Shown here: positions 23,653 through 33,100 of the stretch, piece after piece
How positions within the stretch are numbered: the first letter of the stretch is position 1
Layout: the number at the start of each line of letters is the position of its first letter
Assembly (NCBI GenBank): GCA_945788625.1
Contig: CALZMQ010000056.1
Location: forward strand, 1-44,693
Origin: an uncultured Woeseiaceae bacterium
Lineage (GTDB): Bacteria > Pseudomonadota > Gammaproteobacteria > Steroidobacterales > Woeseiaceae
Direction of reading: 5' to 3'
Length of the DNA stretch: 44,693 bases
Translations under genes and position numbers: made by a program
Notes under the pieces: generated by a model
Databases searched by the model: none
What the model saw: only the letters and a program-made list of their open reading frames with translations
Told to the model about the DNA's origin: nothing

Positions 23653-26246
23653 TATTGGACGACGACTTTGAATGCGATCGCCATGCTCGGGTCTCCGCTA
23701 CCGGAGCTGCCGGCGAATGCACCCTTCGGGTTGACGCGTATGTCGGTAACGGCGGTGTCCACGCCGTTGGCATCGGCGCTGGGCTCATAGTCGAACGTAA
23801 TGCCATTGTCATCGGAGAACGATACGTCGTCAGTCGCATCGTCGAGCGCTATGAACGTGTAGCTCAGTGTGCTCGAGGTCGAGCCGTTGGCGAATTGCAC
23901 GGGTCCAGCCGTTGAAACGTCATAATCAACGACGCGAAGCGCCATGTTTGCCGGAATCGGGTCGGTCACGATCAGCGAATCGGTGTCGACCTGGCCGAAG
24001 CCTGTATTCGTCGTGAGTACGAGGTAACGAATCGTCGCTCCCGGAATCGCTTTCGGATCTGTCGTGCCGTTGACCGGATCGTTCAGCGTCGTCGCCGCCT
24101 TTACGATGGTGAGGCTGGGTGTGCCCGTCGGGTCGATATCGACCGAAGCGACGTCGTTCGCGGAATTCGGGTCCGCCTGGCTCAGGAAATCGACGCTGGC
24201 CGTGTTGGTGATCGTGCTGCCGCCGGTGCCGCTGTCGACCGTGGCCTGCAGCAACAGGGTCGCGCTGCTGCCGACGGGCAGCGTGCCTACATACCAGTCA
24301 CCGCTTGGCGCGTCGTAGGTGCCCTGGGCGGGATTCGCCGACACCAGCGTGACGCCTGCGGGAAGCAGGTCCGTCACCTGCACGACCGTCGCGGGACCCG
24401 GTCCTGCATTGGTGACTGTCACCGTGTACGTAATCGTGGCGCCCTCGGGCGGCGTAGTGTCATCAACCGTCTTGCCGAGGCTGAGGTCGGCCGTCACGCT
24501 CGGTGAAAATGCGAAGCAATCTACCGATTCATAGTCTGTACCGTTGTCGATCGATCGCCCGTTGGAGCCGATACCGGTCACCTTGTCGATTTCATAGAGG
24601 ATGCCCTGCGTGCCGCTGGTGCCCCATAGTTGACCGGTCGGGTCCGTGCCGAGGCCCTCGATATCCGGCACCGTGATTAGCGCGACGTCCGTGGTGTTGC
24701 CGTTCGTTTTGTCGATGATGATCAGGCGATCCGTGCTGCCGCCACTGTTGGTTGCGGCGTAAAGGGTCCCGGTTGTCGGGTCGACGGCAAGATCGTCAAC
24801 GGTGGTGTAGCCGAGAACAGGGTCAATCTCGACATAGTCGATGCCGGCGCCGAACGCGTCCGGAATGTGTGCACCGGTCGTCATGTCGATCTGAATCAGC
24901 ACGTCGCTGCCGGTGCGCCGGTTTGCACCGAACAGCACGCCGGAAACGGGATCATAAGCCAACCCATCGACGTCCGAGAAATTCACATTGCCGAAGATTC
25001 CGTCACCGTTGCCGATGGACTGCGGCAATGCCTGGAATACACCGCTCACCGTGCTGAGCGTGCCAAGCTGACCGGCATCGGCCGCGTACACGACGCCGGT
25101 CGATGAGTTGAACGCGATGGCCTCGATGGTGTTGGTGCCCGTGCCGGTGCCAATGTTCGTTTCGTTCGTCACCGGGTTGAAATCGGCGGTGTCGATTCTC
25201 GTGAAAAGGTCGTTACCGCCGTTGCCGCCCCCGTTGTCGGCGACCAGGTAGCAAAGCTGGTTGACGTTGAGGTTTTGCACCGTGGTCGTTTCGTTGTCGG
25301 TGTTGTTGCCCAGGAAGGGATCCGTTTCGTTGCCGCTGACCGTAGCGCTGTTCGTGATTGTGCCCGCGACGACCGGGGCGGTGACCGCAACATTGATCGT
25401 TGCGTTTGCTCCACTGCCCAGGTTCCCGAGCAGGCAGGTCACGACACCGGCAGCGTGCGTGCAACTTCCCTGCGTGGCCGACGCGGACTGGAATGTCGTG
25501 CCTGCGGGCAGGGTGTCGGTTACAGTCACGCCTGTTGCGGCTTCCGGGCCGCCGTTTGCGACAGCCAGCGTGTATGCAAGACTGCCGACAACGTTGACGG
25601 GGTCGGGCGTATCGGTCTGCGTGACAGACAGATCGGTGCCGATCAGCGGCACCGTGTAATCGATCTCGATGAACTGGAGACGGAAGGTCTCGTTGGGGCC
25701 GCCGTACAGATTGTTGACCCGAATTCGGACCTGTGTCGTCGCTGTTGCGTAAGCGGCGATGTTGTACGACCTCGAACCCGAGTTACTGCCACTCAGCCCG
25801 GTGAAGTTCTCCAGAATTGTCCACGCACCGCCGCCGTCCGCGGACACTTCGACGACGATCGAATCGTCGGAATCGACGCCGTTCGTCGTGCGCCAGTCGA
25901 AAGAAAGTGTTGCGGTACTTGCGCCGGCAAGGTTCGCCTGTCTTGCAACGCTCGGTTCTCCGCCGGTGTCTGACCTGTCTTCAAGCCGCAGTTCCCCGCC
26001 GTTCGTGATCCAGACGTTGCCGTTGGTGGGGCTGGGGGGTGTGGAGTTGCCGTCGACCTCGATCCAGTCGCCGCTCCATAGCGCCGTGCCGTCGTCGTTG
26101 CTCCACGTGCGGGATTCGAAATTGTCGCGAACCGTTACGGCGCTCGCGGCAGACGACCATGTTGCGAACGCACACAGAACCGCAGCGCACAGCCGCAATC
26201 GGCCGTGCGCTGTGACGCGCGCGCTTGATCGTTGGGAAGACTTCAT
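23652..26246 (-). CDS. Exported DUF11-repeat protein with beta-propeller-like middle
   Basis: 864 residues with a signal peptide ending SSAASA. Residues 40-195 look like a jelly-roll or MAM-like adhesion domain (TLSFDWRTTNGVDSDDS, VRIRVNNLYG). DUF11 domains start near 203 (DLSVTQTDTPDP), 585 (DLSLGKTVDDTTPP) and 712 (SLTIVKAATTLNDPVNG). Between the first two lies a repeat region (about 330-580) with recurring DPVSGVLFGA, DPTTGTLYAAT and DPTGQLWGT units, typical of propeller blades of the DUF4394/NHL type. It ends IAFKVVVQ with no GlyGly-CTERM tail and no barrel, unlike the other two DUF11 proteins here. Probably secreted or surface-attached; function unknown. The terminator hairpin touches its stop. 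Confidence 0.85.
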   Translation of the reverse strand: MKSSQRSSARVTAHGRLRLCAAVLCAFATWSSAASAVTVRDNFESRTWSNDDGTALWSGDWIEVDGNSTPPSPTNGNVWITNGGELRLEDRSDTGGEPSVARQANLAGASTATLSFDWRTTNGVDSDDSIVVEVSADGGGAWTILENFTGLSGSNSGSRSYNIAAYATATTQVRIRVNNLYGGPNETFRLQFIEIDYTVPLIGTDLSVTQTDTPDPVNVVGSLAYTLAVANGGPEAATGVTVTDTLPAGTTFQSASATQGSCTHAAGVVTCLLGNLGSGANATINVAVTAPVVAGTITNSATVSGNETDPFLGNNTDNETTTVQNLNVNQLCYLVADNGGGNGGNDLFTRIDTADFNPVTNETNIGTGTGTNTIEAIAFNSSTGVVYAADAGQLGTLSTVSGVFQALPQSIGNGDGIFGNVNFSDVDGLAYDPVSGVLFGANRRTGSDVLIQIDMTTGAHIPDAFGAGIDYVEIDPVLGYTTVDDLAVDPTTGTLYAATNSGGSTDRLIIIDKTNGNTTDVALITVPDIEGLGTDPTGQLWGTSGTQGILYEIDKVTGIGSNGRSIDNGTDYESVDCFAFSPSVTADLSLGKTVDDTTPPEGATITYTVTVTNAGPGPATVVQVTDLLPAGVTLVSANPAQGTYDAPSGDWYVGTLPVGSSATLLLQATVDSGTGGSTITNTASVDFLSQADPNSANDVASVDIDPTGTPSLTIVKAATTLNDPVNGTTDPKAIPGATIRYLVLTTNTGFGQVDTDSLIVTDPIPANMALRVVDYDVSTAGPVQFANGSTSSTLSYTFIALDDATDDVSFSDDNGITFDYEPSADANGVDTAVTDIRVNPKGAFAGSSGSGDPSMAIAFKVVVQ

Positions 26247-26295
26247 TGTCCGGATAAATCGCTAAACCGCGGGCTCATTCCGCCGTCACTTCAAA

Positions 26296-26406
26296 AGGCA
26301 CTATTGCGGTGCCTATATTTCATTAACTCGTAGTTAATTCAAGGGCTTGCGTCAAGGGCAGGCAAGAAATCCGCGAGCGGACCCCCATTAGGTGAGCTGC
26401 ATCACA
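26296..26406 (-). promoter_or_regulatory. Operator cluster upstream of the DUF11 protein gene, including a CRP-like site
   Basis: GGTGAGCTGCATCACA at 26391-26406 differs from the CRP/Vfr/Clp consensus TGTGA-N6-TCACA at one position. ATTAACT-CGT-AGTTAAT (26322-26338) is a perfect 7-base palindrome, and AGGCAC-N7-GTGCCT (26296-26314) is another inverted repeat. All lie 50-160 bases before the ATG at 26246. cAMP-type control is plausible inference; the palindrome owner is unknown. Confidence 0.45.
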
Positions 26407-26438
26407 TTTTCGTGGCGCGATGGCCGGGTCGGCGGATG

Positions 26439-26690
26439 CTATTCGGAGTCGTCGATGACTGCGGTCGCCTCACCGGCGGCACCGCTCGATCGCTCGCGGC
26501 GCAACGACCGCTGGGTATAGGTGCGAATACTCCACGCGCAGCAGGCCAGGCCAAAGCCCAGGCCGACGTATAAAAGCCGCCGATCCGTCTCGATACCCAG
26601 GTAGGTGCCGGTAACGATCAGGAAGAGTCCCAGGAAGAGCCAGTACTGCGGTGCACGCTCGTAAAAAGGGGTCGGAATCCACATGGTCAT
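26439..26690 (-). CDS. Small membrane protein, unknown function
   Basis: 83 residues with two TM helices (WLFLGLFLIVTGTYLGI and LLYVGLGFGLACCAW) and a basic, then acidic, cytoplasmic tail (TQRSLRRERSS to VIDDSE). The ATG at 26684 (second Met) is an alternative start. It lies 33 bases from the stop of the DUF4124 gene on the same strand, so the two may be co-transcribed. No family recognised. Confidence 0.65.
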   Translation of the reverse strand: MTMWIPTPFYERAPQYWLFLGLFLIVTGTYLGIETDRRLLYVGLGFGLACCAWSIRTYTQRSLRRERSSGAAGEATAVIDDSE

Positions 26691-26723
26691 CGCCTCACTG
26701 CAGGTTTGGGCTCAACGCCGGGT

Positions 26724-27206
26724 TTAGCTGCACAATTCATCTTTCTTGGCGCGAGTTTCGGCGATCATCTTCGCCTTTTCCTGTTTGCTGAGATACTCGC
26801 GCTCACCCTCTTGATTTGTACGATACAGTTGCGGGGCGTTCACGTAGGAATCGTAGATTTCCGTGGCGCGGCGGCAATAATACTCCTCCGCCTGCTGTCG
26901 CTCAGCGAACTGTTCTGCTGTTTCGCCCGGATACGGAGACTTCCCCGACTCCTGATCGTCATGAGTATCGTCGAGATCGGCCAGTGATCCCTTCGAGTGC
27001 CACACGAGGTCGACTGCTACTGCGTCTTCGTGATCGGGCGTGTCGCTATAGTGCTGCTCGCCGGTCTCGTCCACCCACGTGTAAATCGTTGTCATCGTAT
27101 CGACGAAATGAGTTTTGCCTTCTGCGTCGACCCATTTCCAAACGTCGGCGTTCGCCGTAAGGACGAACCCGAACACGAGAACGCCGATTAACAAGATATT
27201 TTTCAT
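26724..27206 (-). CDS. DUF4124 domain-containing exported protein
   Basis: 160 residues from the ATG at 27206, which has GGAGC six bases upstream; the open frame to 27245 adds an unlikely N-terminus. The signal peptide ends LTANA, followed by DVWKWVDAEGKTHFVD and, in tandem, IYTWVDETGEQHYSDTP: two copies of the W-x-D-x-x-G motif of DUF4124, a small envelope domain. The C-terminal half is a charged helix with Cys residues (EEYYCRR, KDELCS). It is read away from the pilus cluster. Function unknown; the domain is frequent in Gammaproteobacteria and often linked to periplasmic proteins. Confidence 0.8.
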   Translation of the reverse strand: MKNILLIGVLVFGFVLTANADVWKWVDAEGKTHFVDTMTTIYTWVDETGEQHYSDTPDHEDAVAVDLVWHSKGSLADLDDTHDDQESGKSPYPGETAEQFAERQQAEEYYCRRATEIYDSYVNAPQLYRTNQEGEREYLSKQEKAKMIAETRAKKDELCS

Positions 27207-27513
27207 GGTTGCTCCTGTGAACCCAGTATGAGGGCTGGCGCACACATGGCGCCTTGACTGGCGTCACAAAACCATACCTGCAATTCGTTTTTCATTTACG
27301 GCGCGCGGCGTAGCGCAAGCGCGTATATGCGCTTTCGAATTACATAATCGGGGGCGCGGTTCACAATTCCATGTGTGACCTACACCCGTAACGCCGCAAA
27401 CCAGACCCGTGTCTCACCGGAGTCGACCGCCAGGCGGTAGCATTCAGGTGTGCTCAAGCAATGACGTCGCGAGCCATCCAGTATCGCCAGGATCGGCAAC
27501 CAGGAATCATGCA
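27207..27513 (+). other. Divergent intergenic region before the type IV pilus cluster
   Basis: 307 bases with no gene (the fimT frame stays open back to 27409 but is not pilin-like). It contains a perfect inverted repeat AAGCGC-N6-GCGCTT (27317-27334), and further right CATAAT at about 27343 could be a -10 element. No convincing -35 element or sigma-54 site is seen. Confidence 0.45.
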
Positions 27514-28056
27514 GTGCGACGTCAAGATGGTTTTACCCTTATTGAGCTAATGACAGCGATCGGCCTGACTGCGCTGTTGCTCGGCATGGCGGTACCGGCG
27601 TTGGACCTCTTCGTGTCGAACGCGCGCCAGACCGGCGCAATCAATGACTTCGTCTCCTCGATGCACCTGGCGCGCAGCACGGCAATTACCACGAACGCGC
27701 GCGTAACGCTCTGCCCGAGCGCCGGTGGAAACGATTGCGAAGCCGTTGGCTGGGAAGAGGGATGGATCGTCTTTCGTGATCCCGACAGCGACCAGACGGT
27801 TGGCCCGGACGAGTCCATAGTCGCGACGTCCGCTGCCGTTGATGGCCTTTCGATCGCCTCCGCCGAATTCGATCAGTTTCTCATGTACCGCCCGAACGGC
27901 CGGGTAATGAACGCGTCGGTCAACGGCAGCTCAGGTGAATTCACGGTGTGCGACGACCGCGGCGTAAATCATGCCAAGGTCATGATCGTCGAACTGTCTG
28001 GACGACCCCGTATGTCCGGCAAACTCGCAGACGGCAGCGCACCCAGCTGCAGCTGA
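27514..28056 (+). CDS. fimT: FimT/GspH-family minor pseudopilin
   Basis: 180 residues from a GTG at 27514, preceded by AGGA. That start gives a six-residue leader (M-RRQDG) and cleavage before FTLIELMTAIGL, the prepilin peptidase site with Glu5. The open frame continues to 27409 but the extra residues do not suit a prepilin leader. After the N-terminal helix come a long spine and GspH/FimT-like C-terminal strands with Cys pairs (LCPSAGGNDC, VCDDRG, PSCS). It primes or is incorporated into type IV pili with PilV, PilW, PilX and PilY1, and members of the family bind DNA in competent species. First gene of the minor pilin cluster. Confidence 0.88.
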   Translation: MRRQDGFTLIELMTAIGLTALLLGMAVPALDLFVSNARQTGAINDFVSSMHLARSTAITTNARVTLCPSAGGNDCEAVGWEEGWIVFRDPDSDQTVGPDESIVATSAAVDGLSIASAEFDQFLMYRPNGRVMNASVNGSSGEFTVCDDRGVNHAKVMIVELSGRPRMSGKLADGSAPSCS

Positions 28057-28069
28057 TCGACCGCAAAGG

Positions 28070-28657
28070 ATGTTCACTATCTCGGATCAACGCGCACAAT
28101 ACGGCTTCTCCCTTCTCGAGTTACTCGTCGCACTGGTCATCTTCAGCGTCGGGCTGTTGGCAGTGGCCGGGCTGCAGACCGTGTCGAAGCAGGCCAATTT
28201 CGAGGCGCTGCAACGCACAGCTGCGTCGCAGGTTGCCAACGGCCTGCTCGAAGACATGCGTACGAACGGCGATGCCGTAAACGTGTACGTCGCGGCCGGA
28301 GATCTCGGCAATGGCAGTCTCGGTACCGAACCGGCTCCGAATTGCACCCCGCTAGCGCCGTGTAATGCGGCGCAGAAAGCGGCGCACGATCTGTGGTTCT
28401 GGGAACAGGTCATCGACGGCAACCTCGAAGTGAGCGGGGGTGTCGGTACCGGCGGCCTCGTGTTGCCTACCTTGTGCGTGACCGGGCCCGCGGGCGGCGG
28501 TGCCGGCATGTACCAGGTAACGATCGCCTGGCGCGGCACTGCGTCGATTAACAACGCCGTCAACAATGCCTGCGGCACGTTGGGCGGCAATTACGGTGCC
28601 GGCAATGAATTTCGGCGCATTATCCAAATCCCGACTTACCTGGACCCTACCAATTGA
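28070..28657 (+). CDS. pilV: Type IV pilus minor pilin PilV
   Basis: 195 residues. The prepilin motif is YGFSLLELLVALVIFSVGLL, with cleavage after Gly12, followed by LLAVAGLQTVSKQANFEALQRTAASQVA, typical of PilV. The C-terminal region has Cys residues that probably form disulfides. It starts 13 bases after fimT and its TGA overlaps a possible TTG start of pilW. Together with PilW, PilX and PilE it forms the pilus tip-priming complex that carries PilY1. Confidence 0.9.
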   Translation: MFTISDQRAQYGFSLLELLVALVIFSVGLLAVAGLQTVSKQANFEALQRTAASQVANGLLEDMRTNGDAVNVYVAAGDLGNGSLGTEPAPNCTPLAPCNAAQKAAHDLWFWEQVIDGNLEVSGGVGTGGLVLPTLCVTGPAGGGAGMYQVTIAWRGTASINNAVNNACGTLGGNYGAGNEFRRIIQIPTYLDPTN

Positions 28658-28659
28658 GC

Positions 28660-29658
28660 ATGCCACCGATAGGACGAATCAGACCGCAAACGGGTTTCAC
28701 CGTGGTCGAATTATTGATCGCAATGCTGCTCTCGATGACCCTGGGCGCGGCGATCGTGACTGTATTCGTCAACAACAGTTACAGCTTCAACCAGGACGAA
28801 AACCTCGCTCGCATGCAGGACGACGCTCGACATGCCTTGCGGGAAATAGCCTTCGATATCAGCATGGCCGGGCACTATGCAGACCTCCATATTCCAGATG
28901 CGATAACGCCCGACGGTGCGCTTGCCATTGGCACGGATTGCGGACCGGCCAGCGAGGTAAACTGGATGTACCGCACCGTCGATGCCGGTACCGGAGACTC
29001 TCTGTCCATTACCGCGATCGACAATGCAAGCAGTGCCGACGCTACCGCTGCCCACTCCTGTTTCCAGGGCGGCGAACTCCTTGACGGCGCGGACATCGTT
29101 GCGATCAAACGCGTAGTCGGCGCCGAGGCAGCAGCGCCGACAGCGAACAACGTTTATCTTCGGACTAATGGAACGGTCGGCCTGTTATATAACGGCCCCG
29201 TTCCGACGGTGCCGCCGTTCGCCGTGAATCCACCACGCGCGGACTGGCAGTACCGGCCGAGCATTTACTACATTCGCCAGTTCGCAAATACGCCTGGAGA
29301 CAACGTGCCTACGCTGTGCCGAAAGGCCCTACGCGGCGCCGGGCCGGGCATGGCGACCGAGTGCCTCGCGACCGGCATCGAGAACCTGCAGATCGAATAC
29401 GGCATCGATATTAATCAGGACGGTCATCCCAATGTTTACATGACCAGCCCGAGCGTCGCCCAGATGCAGGGTGTGGTCTCCGCGCGCATCTTCCTGCTCG
29501 CGCGCACGACTGATATCGACACCCGCTACACGAACACCAAGACCTATTCGATCAGCAATGCGCCGGCATTTGCGCCGGGCGACTCTTTCCACCGCCGCGT
29601 GTTCTCGACCAGCGTGTCGATCCAGAACATACGCAGCATGAACATGATGGGGTTTTGA
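28660..29658 (+). CDS. pilW: Type IV pilus minor pilin PilW
   Basis: 332 residues from the ATG at 28660; a TTG at 28654 overlapping the pilV stop is an alternative. The prepilin site is QTGFTVVELLIAMLLSMTLG. The DARHALREIAFDISMAGH stretch and the C-terminal part (RIFLLARTTDIDTRY, then FHRRVFSTSVSIQNIR) are PilW hallmarks; this length is normal for PilW. It sits between pilV and pilX, only one base from the latter, and is expected in the minor-pilin priming complex. Confidence 0.9.
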   Translation: MPPIGRIRPQTGFTVVELLIAMLLSMTLGAAIVTVFVNNSYSFNQDENLARMQDDARHALREIAFDISMAGHYADLHIPDAITPDGALAIGTDCGPASEVNWMYRTVDAGTGDSLSITAIDNASSADATAAHSCFQGGELLDGADIVAIKRVVGAEAAAPTANNVYLRTNGTVGLLYNGPVPTVPPFAVNPPRADWQYRPSIYYIRQFANTPGDNVPTLCRKALRGAGPGMATECLATGIENLQIEYGIDINQDGHPNVYMTSPSVAQMQGVVSARIFLLARTTDIDTRYTNTKTYSISNAPAFAPGDSFHRRVFSTSVSIQNIRSMNMMGF

Positions 29659-29659
29659 A

Positions 29660-30172
29660 ATGAAACAACGACGACCATCTCCCTTGCAGAGACAACGAGG
29701 CGCAATTCTGATCATTGCGTTGATGTTTCTCGTGGCGATCACACTTTTCACCCTGTCGTCGATGCGCTCGAGCAATATCGGCCTTTTCCTCGCACAGAAC
29801 GAGGAATCGCGGGTGGCGGCTGAACAGTCCGCGCAGGCACTCGCCGATGCCATTGTCGCGACGCCGGCGTCCACGCCCGTCGTGGGCCAGACCGGTTTCA
29901 CCGCCTGCACGGCGGGCGAAACCGGCTGCAATCGTAACGACCTGCCTGTTACCGACGCAACTCTCGCCTACGAAGTCGCATCCAACCATTTGCAGGCACG
30001 CGTCGAGCGCGAAGGATCGGTATTCCGCCCGCCACCGCGAGTCGTGGAGACCAGCATCGATAAATTCAGCAGTGCCTCTTTTCGCGTCACGACGACATAC
30101 GATCGTATTGACGAAGGTCTTGGCCGCAAGCAAGTCACCGAAGGGGTGCTTGTCCTCGTGCCCAAGCAATAA
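29660..30172 (+). CDS. pilX: Type IV pilus minor pilin PilX
   Basis: 170 residues. QRGAILIIALMFLVAITLFTL is the PilX N-terminus, a prepilin helix that lacks the usual Glu5 (Ile at that place), as in other PilX proteins. The C-terminal half ends with a mixed strand region (TYDRIDEGLGRKQVTEGVL). It follows pilW after one base and precedes pilY1 by 18 bases. Expected to link the minor pilins to PilY1. Confidence 0.87.
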   Translation: MKQRRPSPLQRQRGAILIIALMFLVAITLFTLSSMRSSNIGLFLAQNEESRVAAEQSAQALADAIVATPASTPVVGQTGFTACTAGETGCNRNDLPVTDATLAYEVASNHLQARVEREGSVFRPPPRVVETSIDKFSSASFRVTTTYDRIDEGLGRKQVTEGVLVLVPKQ

Positions 30173-30190
30173 CCCGCCAATAGAGTTGAG

Positions 30191-33100
30191 ATGCCCCGCA
30201 TGGTGAACACTATTCGAAAATTATCCCTCGTAACGTCGCTGGCGACGCTGGTCCTCCTGGTTGGAACGGCAAGCGCCGACGATACCGACGTTTACATGAA
30301 TCCGGGCGCCGGTCTCCCCGCAGGCAGCGAACCCATGGTCATGTTCTCGCTCGACTACCGGCCTAACCTCGGCTCAACCGCGTGTAATGGAGGAGCGTGC
30401 GACACACTGATCGCAGAGGGCTACATGAGCCCGACAGGGCCGTACACGTTTTTTGACGTATTGCGCGGAGCACTGCGAAAAGTCTTCGACCCGCTCGAAG
30501 GCGTTCGCGTAGGACTGATGTTGAACCATAACAACAACAACAGCTGCGAGGGTTTCGGCCGCACAAAATGCAGCAATGGCGGTTACATCGCGATGGGCTT
30601 CGAAACGTTCGTGGCAGGCGATACCAACGGTGCCAAGGCGCGTTTCCACGGCATCCTCGATTCGATGCCGACGCCACAGGGCAGCCTCAGTCACTCGTAC
30701 CAGGGTAAGGAACTGTTTTTCGAATTCTTCCGTTACCTGACAGGGCAAGGCGTTTACAACGCGCACAACGGGTACACAGACTATGGCACCGACAACAAGG
30801 ACAATTTGCCCGTCGATCATCCGGCCATTTCGTGGGACACGTTCATCGAGAAGCCCCCGGCGACGAAACCCAGCTATGACAGTCCTATGGCGGCGGCCGG
30901 CGCTTGTTCCAAGCTTTATTCTGTCAATGTCATGTTCCAGGTTTCGAACCAGGATGACGATTCCGACGACGCCATCGAGGGGCCGGTCTCGACCGGCGGC
31001 TTTGGTTCGGAGCAAAGACAATTCGCGGACGTCATCCAGTACCTCAACGACGCCGATCTCGCGAATGGCAACTACGGCAGCGTGCCGGACCTCGATGACA
31101 CACAAAACCTCGTGTCTTACTTCATCGTCGATGAGACAAAAATCAACACGACGACGAAAGGTTACGCGCGAGCGGGTGGCACGGGCGTACCTCTTGCGCT
31201 GAGCGAGGATCCCGACGAACTGGTCGCCACTTTGCAGGAAATATTCAAGCAGATACTCAGCGTCAGCACGACCTTCGTCGCCGCATCGGTGCCCGTAAAC
31301 GTGTTCAATCGCGCCGAGATTACCGACAACGTTTATATCGCACTGTTCCAGGTCGACGGGCAAGGCAAACCGTACTGGGTCGGTAACGTGAAAAAGCTCA
31401 GGCTGCAGGGCGCCAACGATTCAACGGCGACTGCAACGCTTGTCGACGCTACCGGTACACCGGCGGTCGCCGCGGACGGACGAATACGCTTTGACGCGCT
31501 GACGAGCTGGACGATCCCGGGCTCTTTGCCCCCACCGGACGTCGATGCCGGCGAAGTCGCAGGCCGCGACGGGCGTGTCGTTGCACGCGGCGGCGCCGGG
31601 CAGCGCGTTCCCGGCTATCTGATGGGCAGCCCGCAGGAGGCCAACGGTCTTGGCGGACGCAGGATCTACTACGACAGGACATCGACGAGCCTGGGTAATC
31701 TCAACGTCGATCTGCTTACTGCGACGACACTGCAGTCCGACCTCAACGCGGCCACCGTTGGCGAAGCACAGGACCTGATCGCCTACGCGCGCGGCCTCGA
31801 CGTCGACGATCTCGACGGCGACTCGGAGACGAGCGAAGCGCGTGAATGGGTCTTCGGCGATGCGCTGCACTCGCGGCCGTTGCCAATCAACTATGGCTCC
31901 ATCGGCAGCTATAGCGACCCGAACAACCCCGCCATCTACCTTGCCGTGGCAACCAATGACGGCCATTTGCGCATGCTTCGCAATACCACGAGCGGCGGCG
32001 ACGAGAGCGGCCAGGAAGTCTGGTCCTTTATGCCGCGCGCCGCGATGGGGGCGCAAAAGACCCTGCGCGCAAACGGTGTCGGCACAACGCACCCCTACAC
32101 TGTCGATGGCGCACCGGTAGCGCTCATGCTGGACGCTAATCACGACGGCTCGATCGTCGCCAGTGACGGTGATCGCGTATACCTGTACGTCGGCATGCGT
32201 CGCGGCGGCAAGACATACTACGCGTTTGACATCACCAACCCGGAAAGCCCGGATCTCATGTGGACGATCGAGAAGGGTGGCGACTTCGCGGAGTTGGGTT
32301 ACACGTTCTCCAACCCACGCATAGGCCTTGTAAGGACTCCGACCGGGCCGCGACCGGTCGTGATGTTCGCGGGCGGCTACGACACCAACAAGGACACTCG
32401 CGGTTCCGTAGGGACAGACGACACCGAAGGTAACGCGATATACGTCGTCGACGCCGAAACAGGGGCCATGCTCTGGAAAGCTCGTGGCGCGTCCGGCAGC
32501 AGTAGCAGTACGGTATTCGAACATGCCGGCCTCGTCGACAGCATACCCTCGGCCCTTTCTGTAGGCGACACGGATGGCGATGGATTCACCGACCGCATTG
32601 TCGTCGGCGATACGGGGGGCAACGTCTGGCGAGCCGACATTCACGGGCCTGACACATCCAACTGGAAGTTGACTTTGTTGGCCTCTGTCGGACGCCACGC
32701 CGTCGGAGCGAGTGGAATCGCGGACGATCGGCGTTTCTTCCACCGCCCGGACCTGGTCCCCAGCAAGGACGGCAACGGTATGTTCGATGCCGTGGTTATC
32801 GGCTCGGGCAACCGTGCCGACCCGCTCGACAAGGGCGGCGCTGCGTATAACTTCACCTACATGATCAAGGATCGGCGCACAGCGCCAGGGTCCGGTCTCG
32901 ACTCAGGCCTCGAACACGCGGACTTCGGCGACGTTACGAGCAATTGCCTGCAGTCCGATAGCCCATGCATAGTCAATCTCGTGAACGGCTGGCGCCTGGG
33001 CCTTGCGGAACCCGGTGAAAAGGTCCTGGCCACGGCGCTGACGATTACCGGCAAGGTGTTCTTTACGTCGTACCTGCCGCATTCGGGTACGGGCGCTACA

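Noticed and set aside
27236..27250. Sigma-54 promoter before the pilus cluster
   Set aside because: TGGCGC-N5-TGGC deviates at the essential GC of the -12 element and lies almost 280 bases from fimT.
31421..32743. Minus-strand open frame of 440 codons inside pilY1
   Set aside because: Shadow of pilY1 with no motif or start signal.
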